From Paguma larvata (taxonomy: Eukaryota > Chordata > Mammalia > Carnivora > Viverridae): DNA of 64,000 nucleotides. The stretch is from contig JAINVK010001445.1 in assembly GCA_030068075.1 (NCBI GenBank), forward strand, positions 1,178,001 to 1,242,000. Direction: 5' to 3'. Within the stretch, counting starts at the first letter, position 1. Each line of letters begins with the position of its first letter. Made by a program: the position numbers and the translations under genes. The notes beneath the pieces were generated by a model that made no database searches, was not told where the DNA came from, and saw only the letters and a program-made list of their open reading frames with translations. Positions 1-11,202 of this stretch are shown here, piece after piece.

Positions 1-189
1 TATATGAAGATATTTGTAGCAGACACTTATTTTTCCATTAATAGCTATCAAGAATCAACAATGACACCATTAAGTTTATTCATAGGAAATTTATTTTGAA
101 ATTGAGGATATGTCAGTCCTATGGAATGTAACCCAGTCTCCAAACATTGAACTGGTAAGACACTTAAGATAGCTCACTGAGTTTAAAAC

Positions 190-485
190 GCAAACTAGTC
201 AGTCAGAGAAAGACAAATATAATATGACTTCATTCATATGAGGACCTTAATACAAAACAGATGAACATAAGGGAAAGGAAGCAAAAATAATATAAAAACT
301 GGGAGAGGGACAAAAACATAAGAGACTTCAATATAGAGAACAAACAGAGGGTTACAGGAGGGATTGTGGGAGGGGGCATGTACTAAATAGGTAAGGGGCA
401 TTAAGGAATCTACTCTTGAAATCATTGTTGATCTAAATGCTAACTAATTTTGGTGTAAATATTTTTAATTAATAAAATAAAAAAC
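190..485 (+). mobile_element. 5'-truncated L1 3' end, copy A only
   Basis: This holds the end of L1 ORF2 and the 3'UTR: the 'agtcagtcagagaaagac' motif, the 'agagacttcaatatagagaac' type stretch, the GGAGGG run, then a short A-rich tail. Copy B reads straight through the site, joining 'gagtttaaaa' to 'gcatgttgtag' near 33535, so the insertion followed the duplication. A short direct repeat, about 'aaaac', may be the target-site duplication, but it is too short to be firm. Confidence 0.78.
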
Positions 486-1252
486 ATGTTGTAGCTGGAT
501 TTTTATCAATAAAATAGAAGTTTGAATATCACGACTCCAGAGTTTAACCATAAATTTAAAGCGTTTCATTTTCCAAAATCAGTGTCAATCAGGTCCAGTA
601 AACCATTTGTTTAAAAGTAACAACCTAATAGGGGGAAAGGCAATCGAAATTATGTTAAATGTTAGTTTTAATGTATATAATTATGTTTAAGAAGTCTCAT
701 TTTCAGCCATCAGTAGAAAATGGTTTTATTCATTATATTTCGAATGTATTTAAGAAAGCAGAAATTTTATGAAAAATAGTGCAAACTTTTCTACCCAATA
801 CGTGTTGGTTCATTCTCAATTTGGGTGAAGAATTCAAATAAAGGTCCTTAATGTTCTCTGGAGGATATAGACCTGAAACCTTGTTACTATGGGATAGAAG
901 TGATTCATTAGGCCAAATGCTGGTGATATCACTATCAAAAATGCATGAATAGAAATTTGAAAATTTCAGAGTATTTTTATGCCTATAGCCCTTCCATTTT
1001 GTTTTTAACTCTAAATACAAGAAATTTGGAGCAGCAATTGCTCATTCCTGTCTGGGAATTCTTAGTATTAGCCACTATATATAATTTAATAAACAACTTT
1101 CCCAACTGCATATCTCTTTTAAAAATCTTACTAGTGTAGACTATGGAAAATTATATTTTAGATACATTACCTAAAAAGGATAGTTGTTCTAAAAACATGT
1201 TTAAAGAAATATTTTTTATTTAAGATAGAGCAATTTTTAAAAATCTTTGGAA
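486..1252. other. Non-coding duplicated sequence
   Basis: AT-rich sequence with a close match at 33540-34308 and no open frame of note. I recognise no repeat family in it. Confidence 0.6.
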
Positions 1253-1458
1253 TAGGAGCATCTAGGTGATTCAGTAGGTTAAGCATACATCTGTTGGTTT
1301 CATTTCAAGTCATGATCTCATGGTTTCATGAGTTTGAGTCCCATGTCGGGCTCTGTGCTGGCAAAGCAGAACCTGCTTGGAATTCTCTCTTTCTGTCTCT
1401 ATGCCCTCCCCCCACTCACATTGTCTCTGTCTCTCAAAATAAATAAATAAAAAGAAAA
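1253..1458 (+). mobile_element. CAN-SINE, shared by both copies
   Basis: Diverged carnivore tRNA-derived SINE: GTGATTCAGTAGGTTAAGC head, 'tcatgatctcatggttt' box, CT-rich stretch and AAATAAATAAA tail. It has a counterpart at 34309-34509, so it was in place before the segment duplicated. Confidence 0.9.
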
Positions 1459-2536
1459 AACTCAGGAATAAAAATCATATTTTACTTTATTTTGTCCCAT
1501 TTTGTTCTCCATGTTTAGGGTGTTATAAATGGAACCATCAAATGTATCATTGTAGTCCAGAAAATTGAGGAGTGATACATATACTTTTCAATTACCTTAG
1601 AGTATGTATATTGTAATAATTCAGTTTTACTGCAACAAAAATTTTGGAAATTGGTTTTCTGATATTGTTTCCCCAAACACTGCAATATCTTTATCTTACA
1701 CTCATGAACTACTCCAGCGAGTCAAGAGAAAAATGAATCTGTACCTTTGAAACCATCTGATTCTTTGCTAACTGGACATGCCAATTGTAAAATGATAGAC
1801 ACGCATCCATATCTGTGGTTTTATGGAACAGGATCATCAAGGCCCCCCATGCTCCAAATATTCCTCTCCTCCCTCCAGTCCATCCTGGTGTCAAAGTATT
1901 GTCCATTCCATTTAGATTAACACAATTTAGTTCGTCTCTACTGTCTCGGCCTCTCTACTTGTGATACTGCACTTCCCCAACTGACCACTAATGTAACAGT
2001 TTTAAAATGCAGATCTAGACATTCTAACTGTTTGTAAAACCATGAATCATAGAAGGAAATGAAACAAGTCAATAAAGTAGGAAAGGAGGAGAAACTGAAA
2101 CATTTACCCCTTGTACTCTGCCAACCATATGAACTTTGCTTATGTTGTACCTTTTCTGTGGTATCTTACCCCTGAGAAAGTCTCCCCTGCCCCAGGCCCC
2201 CATACTCATGGGAGAGACATTTAGTCAGCATCCAACACTGATTTCCAGATTCTGATCTCAGTGCCCCTTTTTTAACGAAATTTGTGTATCACAGGTAGAG
2301 CAGATGTGTAATTGTGAGCTGTGCACTTTACCATGAGCATCAAGGCATATCATATACTGTATAACACTTGTTTGCATATCAAACTATCCAGGCTCCAATT
2401 CCTTGAAAACAACAACAATGCAGTATTCAAATTTTAACCTCATTTAGCCGTTATTTTGAATTATATTATAAAATATCCATTGAATACTTGAATAAATAAA
2501 TGAGTGAATATTTGATATCCTGCTTCTCTCTTCTGT
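1459..2536. other. Non-coding duplicated sequence
   Basis: Matches 34510-35612 closely. No open frame with gene character is present. The stretch around 1740-2300 has ordinary base composition and I could not assign it to a repeat family. Confidence 0.55.
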
Positions 2537-2560
2537 CTTTTTCCCTTTCTTCCTTCCTTC

Positions 2561-2617
<57 letters not shown>

Positions 2618-2711
2618 TTTCTTTCTCTTTCTTCTTCTTCTTCTTTTTCTTCTTTTCTTCTTCTTCTTCTTCTTCTTCTTCTTCTTCTTCTTCTTCTTCT
2701 TCTTCTTCTTC
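2537..2711. repeat. Compound microsatellite (CTTT)n/(CTT)n
   Basis: Pyrimidine-only tract: a short CTTC part, then CTTT repeats, then about 25 CTT units. It sits at the same place as a shorter tract at 35620-35707, so the array has grown or shrunk by roughly 90 bp since duplication. Open frames reading poly-Ser, poly-Phe or poly-Lys here are artefacts of the repeat. Confidence 0.97.
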
Positions 2712-3616
2712 ATTATCTTTGTTGTCTTCTTCTCTGCCTAATAAATTACATACTTCAAAAATTGGCTCAGATGTCACTTCAAGCAGGGAATCTCTCCTAA
2801 ATGGAAGGAAGTTTCCATTCTTAGTTGATATTTTTCCTACAGTTTCTTACATAAGTAGGAATGCAAACCCCACCATTTGGTGGAGCTTTTAACCACTAGA
2901 CGTCTTCAGTTTTAGACCATGTACACTTGGCATGCATTATTATGGTCTAGAAAATTAAGGGATGATAGATGGTAGGAAGAGACAGATTTGTTCCAGCAAT
3001 AATTAGTCACATTTAAATGATCGTGTTTAAAAAAATTAAATGATCATGTTTTATAAGATATTACGTCACTTACACTACCAGCAAACAGAATACAAACTTA
3101 AAAAAAAGGGAGGAAGACTGATATTTTACCTGTATCTGTGAAGTGATTACATACTTAGAGAAAAGTAGAATGAATAAGAATGGTACAAACCACATCCATA
3201 TACATTTTTTACCCAGACTCAACAAAGGTTACACCTTTTACCTATTTTCTTCATCACCTTTCTACTTCTTCCTTCACTTTAAGATAAATTCCATAGACTC
3301 ACATGACCTTTTCCTTTAAATATTTTAATTATGCAATTTTTAAGAATAGGAACTTCTTCTACAGGGTCGGGATGCAATTCTCAACTTCAGTAAATATAAC
3401 ATCAATATAATATAATTATATAATACATTTTGAAAGGGGAAGAATTAGAAAATTGAAGAGTTTTTAGTACAGGCAGACAATTTTTTCAAAACAATGTAAA
3501 ACTGAGAAATTTTACCATGGTGTAAAATTCTAAGTAATTCAATGTAATAAATCTGACATAAAATTATGAACTTACAATGTGTAAAGAGAAGCAAAAACGA
3601 TAATAAACAAGGTTTC
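2712..3616. other. Receptor 3' flank, non-coding
   Basis: Sequence downstream of the minus-strand receptor gene, matching 35708-36554. It is AT-rich, without a recognised mobile element, and should contain the 3'UTR of the receptor transcript. I could not identify a single convincing polyadenylation signal. Confidence 0.5.
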
Positions 3617-4579
3617 CTACTTTATAGTTTCTTGAAAGACAAGTTCCACTTTCAACATTTTCTTCAGAGCACCCAAAACATCCTTATTTCTCAGACTATA
3701 GATCAAAGGGTTGAGCACAGGGGTAAGTATGGTGTAAAATACGGATACCATCATGTCCTTCTCAGGTGTATGGTAGGACTTGGGGAGCATGTAAGTATAA
3801 ATGGCAGCCCCATCAAAGAGGATGACCACAGTCATGTGGGAAGAACAAGTGGCAAAGGCCTTCTTCCACCCTTTTGCTGATTTCATCCTGTAGATGGTGA
3901 TGAGGATAAAGTAGTAAGAGCCTGAAATGACTGTCACAGGAATGAGAAGCATGAGGACACAGCACAGGTACATGAAAATCTCATAGATTGAAGTGTCTGA
4001 ACAGGAGAGTTTCAATACAGCTGGGACCTCACAGAAGAAATGATGGATCTCCCGAGATCTGCAGAAGGGGAAGGTCATGGTGATGGGAGTGAACAAGAAG
4101 CCATCCACTGAGCCCAGGAACCAGCAGCCAGATGCTAGGAGGAGACACACCCTATGGTTCATGAGAACTGGGTAACGGAGAGGATGGCAGATGGCCACAT
4201 AGCGGTCATAGGCCATGGAGGCTAGAAGAAAGAATTCTGAACCTGCTAGTGTCACATAGAGAAACATCTGTATCCCACATTCTGAGGCTGAGATCTTGTT
4301 CATACCCATGACTTGGTCCATGAGCATCTTTGGCACAGTAACAGAAATGTACATCATGTCCATGAGAGATAGTTGGCTGATGAAAAAGTACATGGGGGTG
4401 TGGAGGTGGACATCAGAATGTATCAGTAGGATCAGGATGATGTTTCCAGACAAAGCCATGAGGAAAACCACAAAAATGACCAAACAAAGGAGAGTCGGGT
4501 GTTTGGATTCACTGAAGATTCCCACCAGGATGAAATCTGACCTCCCAGTGTGGTTAGCCACCCAGTTGGTGCTCTCCAT
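3617..4579 (-). CDS. Olfactory receptor, OR2T4-like, copy A
   Basis: Intact single-exon 320-residue odorant receptor, a seven-helix class A GPCR expected in the cilia of olfactory neurons, coupling through G-olf. Visible marks: N-glycosylation sequon N9-H10-T11; [13 protein letters not shown] at 59-71 (TM2); conserved Cys101 and the Cys-rich extracellular loop 2 (Cys183, Cys193); [10 protein letters not shown] at 122-131 (end of TM3); SY at 221-222 (TM5); KAFATCSSH at 240-248 (start of TM6); [12 protein letters not shown] at 287-298 (TM7). The start ATG gives the usual short extracellular N-terminus. It resembles the human OR2T4 group from memory, not from a search. It differs from copy B at nine residues. 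At Y230, K233, K236, W238 and D256 it departs from family consensus, with LFDG replacing LFYG in TM6, so its function may be weakened. Most receptors of this type have non-coding exons upstream, here to the right. Confidence 0.95.
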   Translation of the reverse strand: MESTNWVANHTGRSDFILVGIFSESKHPTLLCLVIFVVFLMALSGNIILILLIHSDVHLHTPMYFFISQLSLMDMMYISVTVPKMLMDQVMGMNKISASECGIQMFLYVTLAGSEFFLLASMAYDRYVAICHPLRYPVLMNHRVCLLLASGCWFLGSVDGFLFTPITMTFPFCRSREIHHFFCEVPAVLKLSCSDTSIYEIFMYLCCVLMLLIPVTVISGSYYFILITIYRMKSAKGWKKAFATCSSHMTVVILFDGAAIYTYMLPKSYHTPEKDMMVSVFYTILTPVLNPLIYSLRNKDVLGALKKMLKVELVFQETIK

Positions 4580-4637
4580 GAGATTTCACTTGGACAACCT
4601 AGCAAACCTTCAGGGTTAATGAATCACTCATGGGACA

Positions 4638-4640
4638 CTG
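4638..4640 (-). other. Candidate splice acceptor before receptor A
   Basis: On the minus strand, 58 bases upstream of the ATG, GGGCAG follows a long TC-rich run (the GA tract at 4663-4695 read on the other strand). Odorant receptor coding exons commonly begin shortly before the ATG. The gap of about 22 bases between tract and AG is acceptable but not ideal. The same arrangement exists in copy B. This is inference only. Confidence 0.3.
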
Positions 4641-4662
4641 CCCACTTAAATGGATGTTTATT

Positions 4663-4695
4663 AGAGAGAGAAAGAGAGAGAGAAAGAGAGAGAAA
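4663..4695. repeat. (GA)n simple repeat
   Basis: GA-rich tract interrupted by AAA, kept at the same length in copy B (37601-37633). On the receptor strand it is a polypyrimidine run just upstream of the coding exon. Confidence 0.9.
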
Positions 4696-4699
4696 ACCC

Positions 4700-5754
4700 A
4701 ATTATGTTAACAGAAAGAAATTCCACAGTCCTGTAGATTTGAAGATTATAATTTACCTGTAATTCTATAAATTTCCTAGAAAACTAATAATATACACCTG
4801 TGAGTAGAGAGAATTTATAACATGTAGTGAAGTTACATTGTTCAAGGTCATGAGTTTACTTTTAAATATAGCATCCTTTACCATTAAGCATATAAACGTG
4901 TTTAGCTGTTGCCCTATGCAAACACAAAAGATTCATCTAAGGATGCAACTGTGATCTTGAAAACTCTCCAAGGTGTATTCTCTATATGAAAGTTGTTACA
5001 CTTTGCAATGCATAGATATATCAAATCATTACATTCTATAACTGAAACTGATAGAATGTTCAAGTCAGTAATATCCCCACCGCCAAAAGAGAACAATCTA
5101 AAAAGGTACCATGACACAATTTTGGAAAATTCTATATGGAATGCTTGCACCCCCTTTTTCCTAAAAGAATGAGTCACACTGTGAAGCACTATGGTTGTAT
5201 GGAGAAACCATAAATCCCCCGAAACAGGCCACGTTCCTCACCAATTACCAATCCCTTAGATAGCCTAGGGGCACCATTTTTGAGTCCAGATTCTGAGGCC
5301 AGATTGTGGGTCCGCCGTATCCTCTACACACTTTTCCTACATCTGCTCTACATACAGAAAAAGAGGATAAATATAATGTTTTATCTTAAATATAGTTAGG
5401 ATTAACTGATAAAAGTTTTTAGAACATTACCAGTTACAGATGAATAAGCATACAGTATATAGTGAGCATTTAAATAATGAATAGCTATAGTAATAATTAT
5501 GCAGAATCTATGGAAGAGATGGGTGTTACTATTCATAATTATATTTGATAACTTGATGATTATCTTTTGATAATTTAAGATCCATTAGGTCAGTTCACCA
5601 GTTTAATATATATCTATGCATAAGGCATTGATTTGATCATTTTTGTAGCCCTAGACAACTTGCGTGTGTGTATACGCATATATGTATTATACACATTCTT
5701 ATTATATATGTATCTAATTATTTTTATAAATATATAACCTTTAAATAATATATA
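4700..5754. other. Receptor upstream region with old and recent duplicates
   Basis: Non-coding sequence upstream of the receptor. It matches 37638-38695 closely. It also matches the region upstream of the pseudogene at 27370-28300 more distantly, for example 'agaacattaccagttacaga' at 5422 and 28081. It ends in an AT-rich, TATA-repeat-like stretch (5660-5750). Confidence 0.7.
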
Positions 5755-5927
5755 GAGAGTGGTTTGGTCACTTAAGTGTCTGACTCTTGATTTCAGCTCA
5801 AGTCATCAACTCACAGTTCATGAGATTCAGCCCCTCATTGGGCTCTGAACTATCAGCACGAAGCCTGCTCAGCATTTTCTCTCTGCTTCTCTCTCTCAAA
5901 GTAAATAAATAAAAGAAATTTAAAAAG
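5755..5927 (+). mobile_element. CAN-SINE, shared by both copies
   Basis: Degenerate SINE body with a 'gtgtctgactcttgatttcagctca' style left part, a CT-rich run and a GTAAATAAATAAAAG tail. Its counterpart is at 38696-38885. Confidence 0.87.
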
Positions 5928-8381
5928 GAAATATGTACATATTTCTTATTTTAACCCTGATTAAGTGGCGTTTTATGCAAAAATCTATCAAATTTGTGTC
6001 TAGTACATGGTTTTCCAAGCTGAAATTCATATACTTAAAGTATCTACCACTTGCTTTAAATTTCAGAGGACAAGAAATAAGATGTAGAGGGTCATTGCCA
6101 TTTATCAGGAAGGAATTTACTTTCCCCCCCAAATGTTACCTGCTTTAACGCACATAGCAATTAGTTGTTCATGAAACTGAGATGCAGAGAGGAAAGTTGA
6201 GCAACGCTAAGATATTTCTGACTCCAATTAACTGTTTTTCCCTCTATCTTGCTGTTCACAGCCAGCCTCTCTATCAGACACTGAGGATGAATCAAAACCA
6301 AATTTAACTTAGTTAAAATTAATGGAGGTCATGGTCTGTTCGGTAACAAAAATAGAAATGTGATTTACAGCAGAATTCTAAAAGAGCTATAAAATAAATA
6401 AAAACTATAAACACAAAATACATCTGACCTTTACTAAGAGAATAAGTAATACCTTCTTTCACATTTTCTCTTATGGAATTTAAACATTTCCAACTTTTTA
6501 ATTTTTGACATATTAAATGTCAAAATTCAAAGCCCTTTCAAAGAGGAAGAAATATTAGCTCCTCTTTCTGGGAAGTGTTCAGAGGCTGTTTATGATATCT
6601 GGATATTTCAGGAAGAATTTCCAAGTTTCAAATATATTTTATAGTTCTGTAATAATTCTAAAACTAATTAAAAATAAGATGCTAAAACAGTTGAGAACAC
6701 CGAAAATGATTTTGATTTCATACTATAGATATACAACAACATTTTGACACATTGTATCAAAAACTGCAGTCTTTCTATAAAATTCCACCCTCACTGAGCA
6801 CTCTGAAAAATAAATACAACATCTGGTAAAATACAAAACACACCTGCTGAAAAAGTCTGTATTTGTTTTCAAAGTAAAGTAAGGACCAGCACAGTGAGCA
6901 ACAAATGTGGAGACCTTGAGCTGCATGCTGGGTGAATAGAGGGAGACCAGTAGGGTGCTTGGGCGAGCACTGAGAAATTTCTGCTGCACTTTCATGATTT
7001 TGGGTCACTGAGCAGCCCACCTGGGACACCAGACACACGAAGGAACACTGTCTGTACCATGCACAGTAACTGGCCCCTCTGTTCATTGTTACTCTTCTCT
7101 AATATAATTCCTTAAGTTTCGTGTAAACAACTTCGTGTAGATTTAACATAGAAAATTATTGACAGTGGTGGTGGATTAATATGAAACATTTATTTGAAGT
7201 TGAACCATCCTAGAAATTGTTCTACTGCTTTACAACCTTTTATCTTTCCCAAGACCTTATGAAGTCCCTATTCATCTTATTTTCTCCTTTTACACATTAA
7301 AGAATTCAGATTCCTAGGGTCTGCTTAGCACCACACAACTACACTAAGTGAAAACTAGTGATCGGACCAATTTGATCCCACAAGTTGTAAGTACATCTCA
7401 GATTTTGGGGGGAACACGGTCTTCCTTCCATAGTCGATAACTTGGGTACTGGGGCACCCATTGTCAGTTTCATTAGAAAATATAAATATGATTGAGATAT
7501 TTGTTTCTACTAGTTTCTAACCAGGAAATGATGCCCACTCAAACTAAAATCAGTATCTCTTTTGTAAAAATCCACTCTCAGAAAAAAATGCATTATCCAA
7601 TCATATAGCAAAATTTTATCTTCTTCTGTCCACAAGTAATTGGAAAGCAAAACCCCACTTTTTAAATGTGCTATGCAAAGCTATTCAAGAGAAAAGTATT
7701 TTGTTTTTCTACTTACAAATAGATAAAAAGAAAATTGAGGGCATTTTTTCAACAACTAATGGAAAACATCAGAAACGAGGGACAAGTCAAGATAGTTAGA
7801 AAACAATCACCCTTTTGTTCTTGTAGTTTGGTCTGCTTGTCTGGTTGAATCCACCATCAGATGATATAGGCAGTCTCATCCAGATGGGCTAATGGAGTGT
7901 GACCAGGTTAAGTGTACAGAGAGAGGTAGGAGATCTTTATTATGCCCATTAATTAAGCAGGTGGATGGTTTTCTTTCAATAAATCCCCTCTGAGACTCTA
8001 AAGAAGAATGCAATTATAAGAGCTAAAGAAGCTAATAGATATCCCTGTTGCACTATCCTGAATTTTTTTTTAAATTCTTTTATTGTTAATCTCAATACAT
8101 ATCAAAATCTTGAAGACAATTAATAATACTCACAAATCACATCACTAATAAACCCTTAACCTGAAATATATGAATTACTTTTAATGTAGCCTTTCCATTT
8201 TAGAAAAAAATATGTTTCATGTAAGAGTAAATATTTTTTTTCTTATTTTAAGTTCAAGGAAAATATTTGGAATGTACACTTTTTCTTTTTATGTTTTACC
8301 AACAGAATCTAAAATTCATAGTTCAATTGATTTTTCAAATATGATACCATTTATTAGTACTCTGGTTGAAAATAAAATTAA
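5928..8381. other. Duplicated non-coding region with candidate upstream exon
   Basis: Matches 38886-41353. The part up to about 6330 also has an older match upstream of the pseudogene (28870-29375). Most of it is AT-rich. A more balanced stretch at about 6840-7086 stands out and is listed separately. I recognise no transposon in the interval. Confidence 0.6.
6845..7086 (-). other. Candidate non-coding 5' exon for receptor A
   Basis: On the minus strand this balanced-composition block ends at TTTTTCAGCAG followed by GTGTGT, a plausible splice donor, about 2.3 kb upstream of the receptor ATG. Copy B has the matching block at about 39815-40052 but its boundary reads CA followed by GTAAGT, a shifted and stronger donor. 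Small open frames of 60-103 residues here look like chance. No transcript evidence is available. Confidence 0.25.
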
Positions 8382-8620
8382 GGGATGCCTGCGTGGTTCA
8401 GTCAGTTAAGCATCTTACTTTGGCTCAGGTCATGATCTCATGGTTCGAGGTTTCGAGCCCCATGTTGGGCTCTGTGCTGAGAGTTCCTCTTAGAGCCTGG
8501 AGCCTGCTTCAGATTCTGTGTCTCCCTCTCTCCCTGCCCCTTACCTGCTTACACTCTGTCTTTCTCTCTCTCACTCTCTTGCTCTCAAATATAAATAAAT
8601 ATTAAAAAATTAAAAATAAA
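8382..8620 (+). mobile_element. CAN-SINE, shared by both copies
   Basis: Near-complete SINE from 'gggatgcctgcgtggttcag' to an ATAAATAAATATTAAAAAATT tail. Its counterpart is at 41354-41550. Confidence 0.94.
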
Positions 8621-8728
8621 GTCACAAAAATTGAGATAACCTCCTTCACATTTTTTAAATCTTGATCCCTCTTCATTAGATTGCTGATTGTATACTTTCA
8701 CTGTTGTTCACATGGAATTTACATTATT

Positions 8729-8844
8729 ATTTTTTTAATCTGATGCTTGTTTATTTTTGAGAGACAGAGCGAAATACAGAGAAATAGGAGACATAAAAAC
8801 CGAAGTAGGTTCTGGGGTCTGAGCTGTCAGCACAGAGCCTCACG
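8729..8844 (-). mobile_element. CAN-SINE cut short by an L1 junction
   Basis: Antisense SINE starting at the TTTATTTTTGAGAGA tail side and stopping at 'cacagagcctcacgtg'. In copy B the same SINE is complete (41661-41859). Copy A lost the rest where L1 5'UTR-like sequence now begins at 8845. Confidence 0.88.
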
Positions 8845-9594
8845 TGAGGATCCCCTAGGTTGCATAGGGAGAAGCAGTTCCCCTGCATAGAGAGGTGATA
8901 AGGCCTCTCCATGGGCAAAAGACCCTGTGAGCATAATTGAGCTGACCCATTCACCAGTATGGAATAGAGATGCTGGCTGAGAGCAGCAAACCATGGCACC
9001 AGATGTGTGTTGTGATTTACCATAAACGCAATCACACAATCACGTGACTGATTTCTGTGACATGCTGGTATCAGTCACAGTGAAGTAAGATCCTCTTTCA
9101 GAGGCTCAGTGCACATCTGAGATGGGGATGGGCTCTGACGTGGGGAGTTTTGAAACACAGATACACTTGAGATAAAACACAGGAATGCTGAGACACCTGG
9201 CAAGTGGATAGCTCCATCAAAGACAGGGTGAAGGTGGGGATCTGACCAAACCCCAGGACACGGGAAGGGTGAGTGTTTGGGCAACTGTGATGGCCTAACT
9301 TCATGCTCCGGAGTCTAAACAGTGGGGTGAATCAATTTTACCCATAGCCCACCAGCATTGATGGACTTCAGTGAGTTAAACAGTGCCACCAAGTGGAGAA
9401 TTGAGCCATTATTAGCAAGCTTCACCCCCGTGCCCCTATCAGGCATATCTCCACTAGGGCAAATACACTAGAGAATCATACCAGCATACCCCTCCCCCAG
9501 AAGAGCAACACAAATCCTCCTATGCACTAAGTCTCCTGATCATAGAGTGCTGCAAAGCTTCCGCTCTAGGGGAAGAAGGAATGAGCCTCCTGTG
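8845..9594 (+). mobile_element. L1 5'UTR remnant, copy A only
   Basis: GC-richer than its surroundings and ending in '...gagcaacacaaatcctcctatgc' type sequence that leads into the T-rich and ORF1 region of a sense L1. Such sequence is typical of carnivore L1 5'UTRs. There is no equivalent in copy B, where a block of about 7.7 kb takes its place. Small minus-strand open frames here (60-94 residues) are not genes. The family call is by resemblance only. Confidence 0.6.
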
Positions 9595-10419
9595 TTTTGT
9601 TTTTGTTTGTTTCTTTGTTTTGTTTCTGATTCTGTTCCACCTCCCAAGAAACAGAAAGAGCAAATTTTATTTATTTTAAATATATAAGTTTATTTATATA
9701 AATTTATAAATAAATATATATATTTTTTTCATTTAAGTTTTTTTTCTTTTTTCTATCAAGAGTCTCTTAACGAGCAAACAAAAACACACCTAGGATCTAG
9801 CTTCCTTTATTTTTTTTTAATTTAAAACTTTTATTTTACTTTTATTTTCATCCAAAATGACAAAATGAAGAAATTCACCCCAAAAGAAAGGAGAGAAAGA
9901 AATGATGACCAGAGATTTAATCAACACAGATATAAGTAAGATGTCTAAAGTAGAATTTAAAACAATTGTAAGGATTCTAGCTGGGGTTAAAAAAAACATA
10001 GAAGACATTAGAAAATCCCTACTGCAGTGAAAAAGTAAATAAAATATAGTTAGGCAGAAATTTAAAATGCTATACTGATATGCAGAATGTTGCGATACAG
10101 CAAGGATGGACAGACAAAGCAAAGGAATAGATTAGTGATATAGAAGATAAACTTATGGAAAATAATGAAGCTGAAAAGAAGATGGTAATAAAGGTAACAT
10201 TTCACAAAAGTAGACTTAAAGAAGTCAGTAAATTATTAAAATGGGATAATATTCCTGTCACAGGAATCCCAGAAGATAAAGAGATAAACGAGTGAAGGCT
10301 TAACGAGCAAATTATATCTGAAAACTTCCATAATCTAGGGAAGATCAGACATCAAAATCCAAAAAGCACAGAGAACTCCCATTAAATTCAAAACAAGTTG
10401 ACGAATGCCAAGGCATTTC

Positions 10420-11202
10420 TGCCGGGGTTGGTCCTTGTTCCTGCGAATCTAGGGGTACATGAAGGACGAATGGTTAGGCAAAATGAAGTGAGAGAGCCAT
10501 GAGAGAGATGGAGTCTGATGACCAAGCAGGCAGCCCTGGGAATTCTGGCGTCTCTGGCGTCTCTGCCCTGCCGGCCTCAGTGTCTTTATTTAAAGGTAGT
10601 GAGTTACATTACAGCAATGAGTGACAGCCCATCAGTAAGCATAGTTTGAACAATAATGTGTTATATGAGTAAAGCGGCGATTTCCTCAATCTTGCAAGTT
10701 GTTTTCAAGTTAGTTAGCATATAAATTTAAGGCTGGGGGAGAGGACAGGAAGCTACCTAGGCCTGCCTATGTTAATTATCTATAAACAGGCCAGGAGTCA
10801 TTGCTTATTCTTCCAATTACAATGGGGGAGGTACAACCCGTCTGGCAAGGACAGAATTCCCAATGATTGTCCTTTGCCTGTGAATTTACATAATAGGAGC
10901 CTAACATTTACACAAATCACACCAATATTCAGCCAGCTCATAACTGCTATCAATCTGTGCAACCCATCCCCAAGATGCAACTTTAAGGTGGTCAGGCTAC
11001 TCTCATTCAGATGCAATCCATCAAAGCATCCTGCTCCAGGTCCTTCCTTTTATCTAAATATGGTAAAACAAAAGAGCATTATATTCCTTAGGCCAAGGAG
11101 AGTAGTTGTAAGATTAGGCACCAGGTTGGCTGACGAGCTTTTGCTTCAACCTTTTTCACACAGGGAGAGTCTCAACCTGTGAGCCCAAAACGGCTCCCAA
11201 CA
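10420..11202 (-). mobile_element. Solo endogenous retrovirus LTR, copy A only
   Basis: A 783-bp element flanked by a perfect 6-bp direct repeat CATTTC (10414-10419 and 11203-11208). Copy B has a single CATTTC at 50353-50358, the empty site. Read on the minus strand it starts TGTTGGGAGCC and ends CCCCGGCA, the TG...CA ends of an LTR. A TATA-like TTTATA lies at about 10720-10727 and AATAAA at 10590-10585, in the right order for U3-R-U5. The 6-bp target duplication and the TGTTGGGAGCC start fit class II (betaretrovirus, IAP-like) elements; that assignment is from memory. No internal viral genes remain, so it is a solo LTR left by recombination. The 137-residue plus-strand open frame at 10769-11182 is antisense to it. 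Confidence 0.92.

Noticed and set aside
2444..2892. Overlapping frames of 89-130 residues rich in Lys/Glu or Ser/Phe
   Set aside because: They are translations of a pyrimidine microsatellite on both strands.
6723..7086. Overlapping 90- and 103-residue minus-strand frames as a second gene
   Set aside because: The matching frames in copy B are broken and differ in length, so the reading frame is not conserved. Kept only as a possible non-coding exon.
10769..11182. 137-residue open frame
   Set aside because: It lies antisense within the solo LTR and has no recognised domain. Its length is compatible with chance in balanced-composition DNA.
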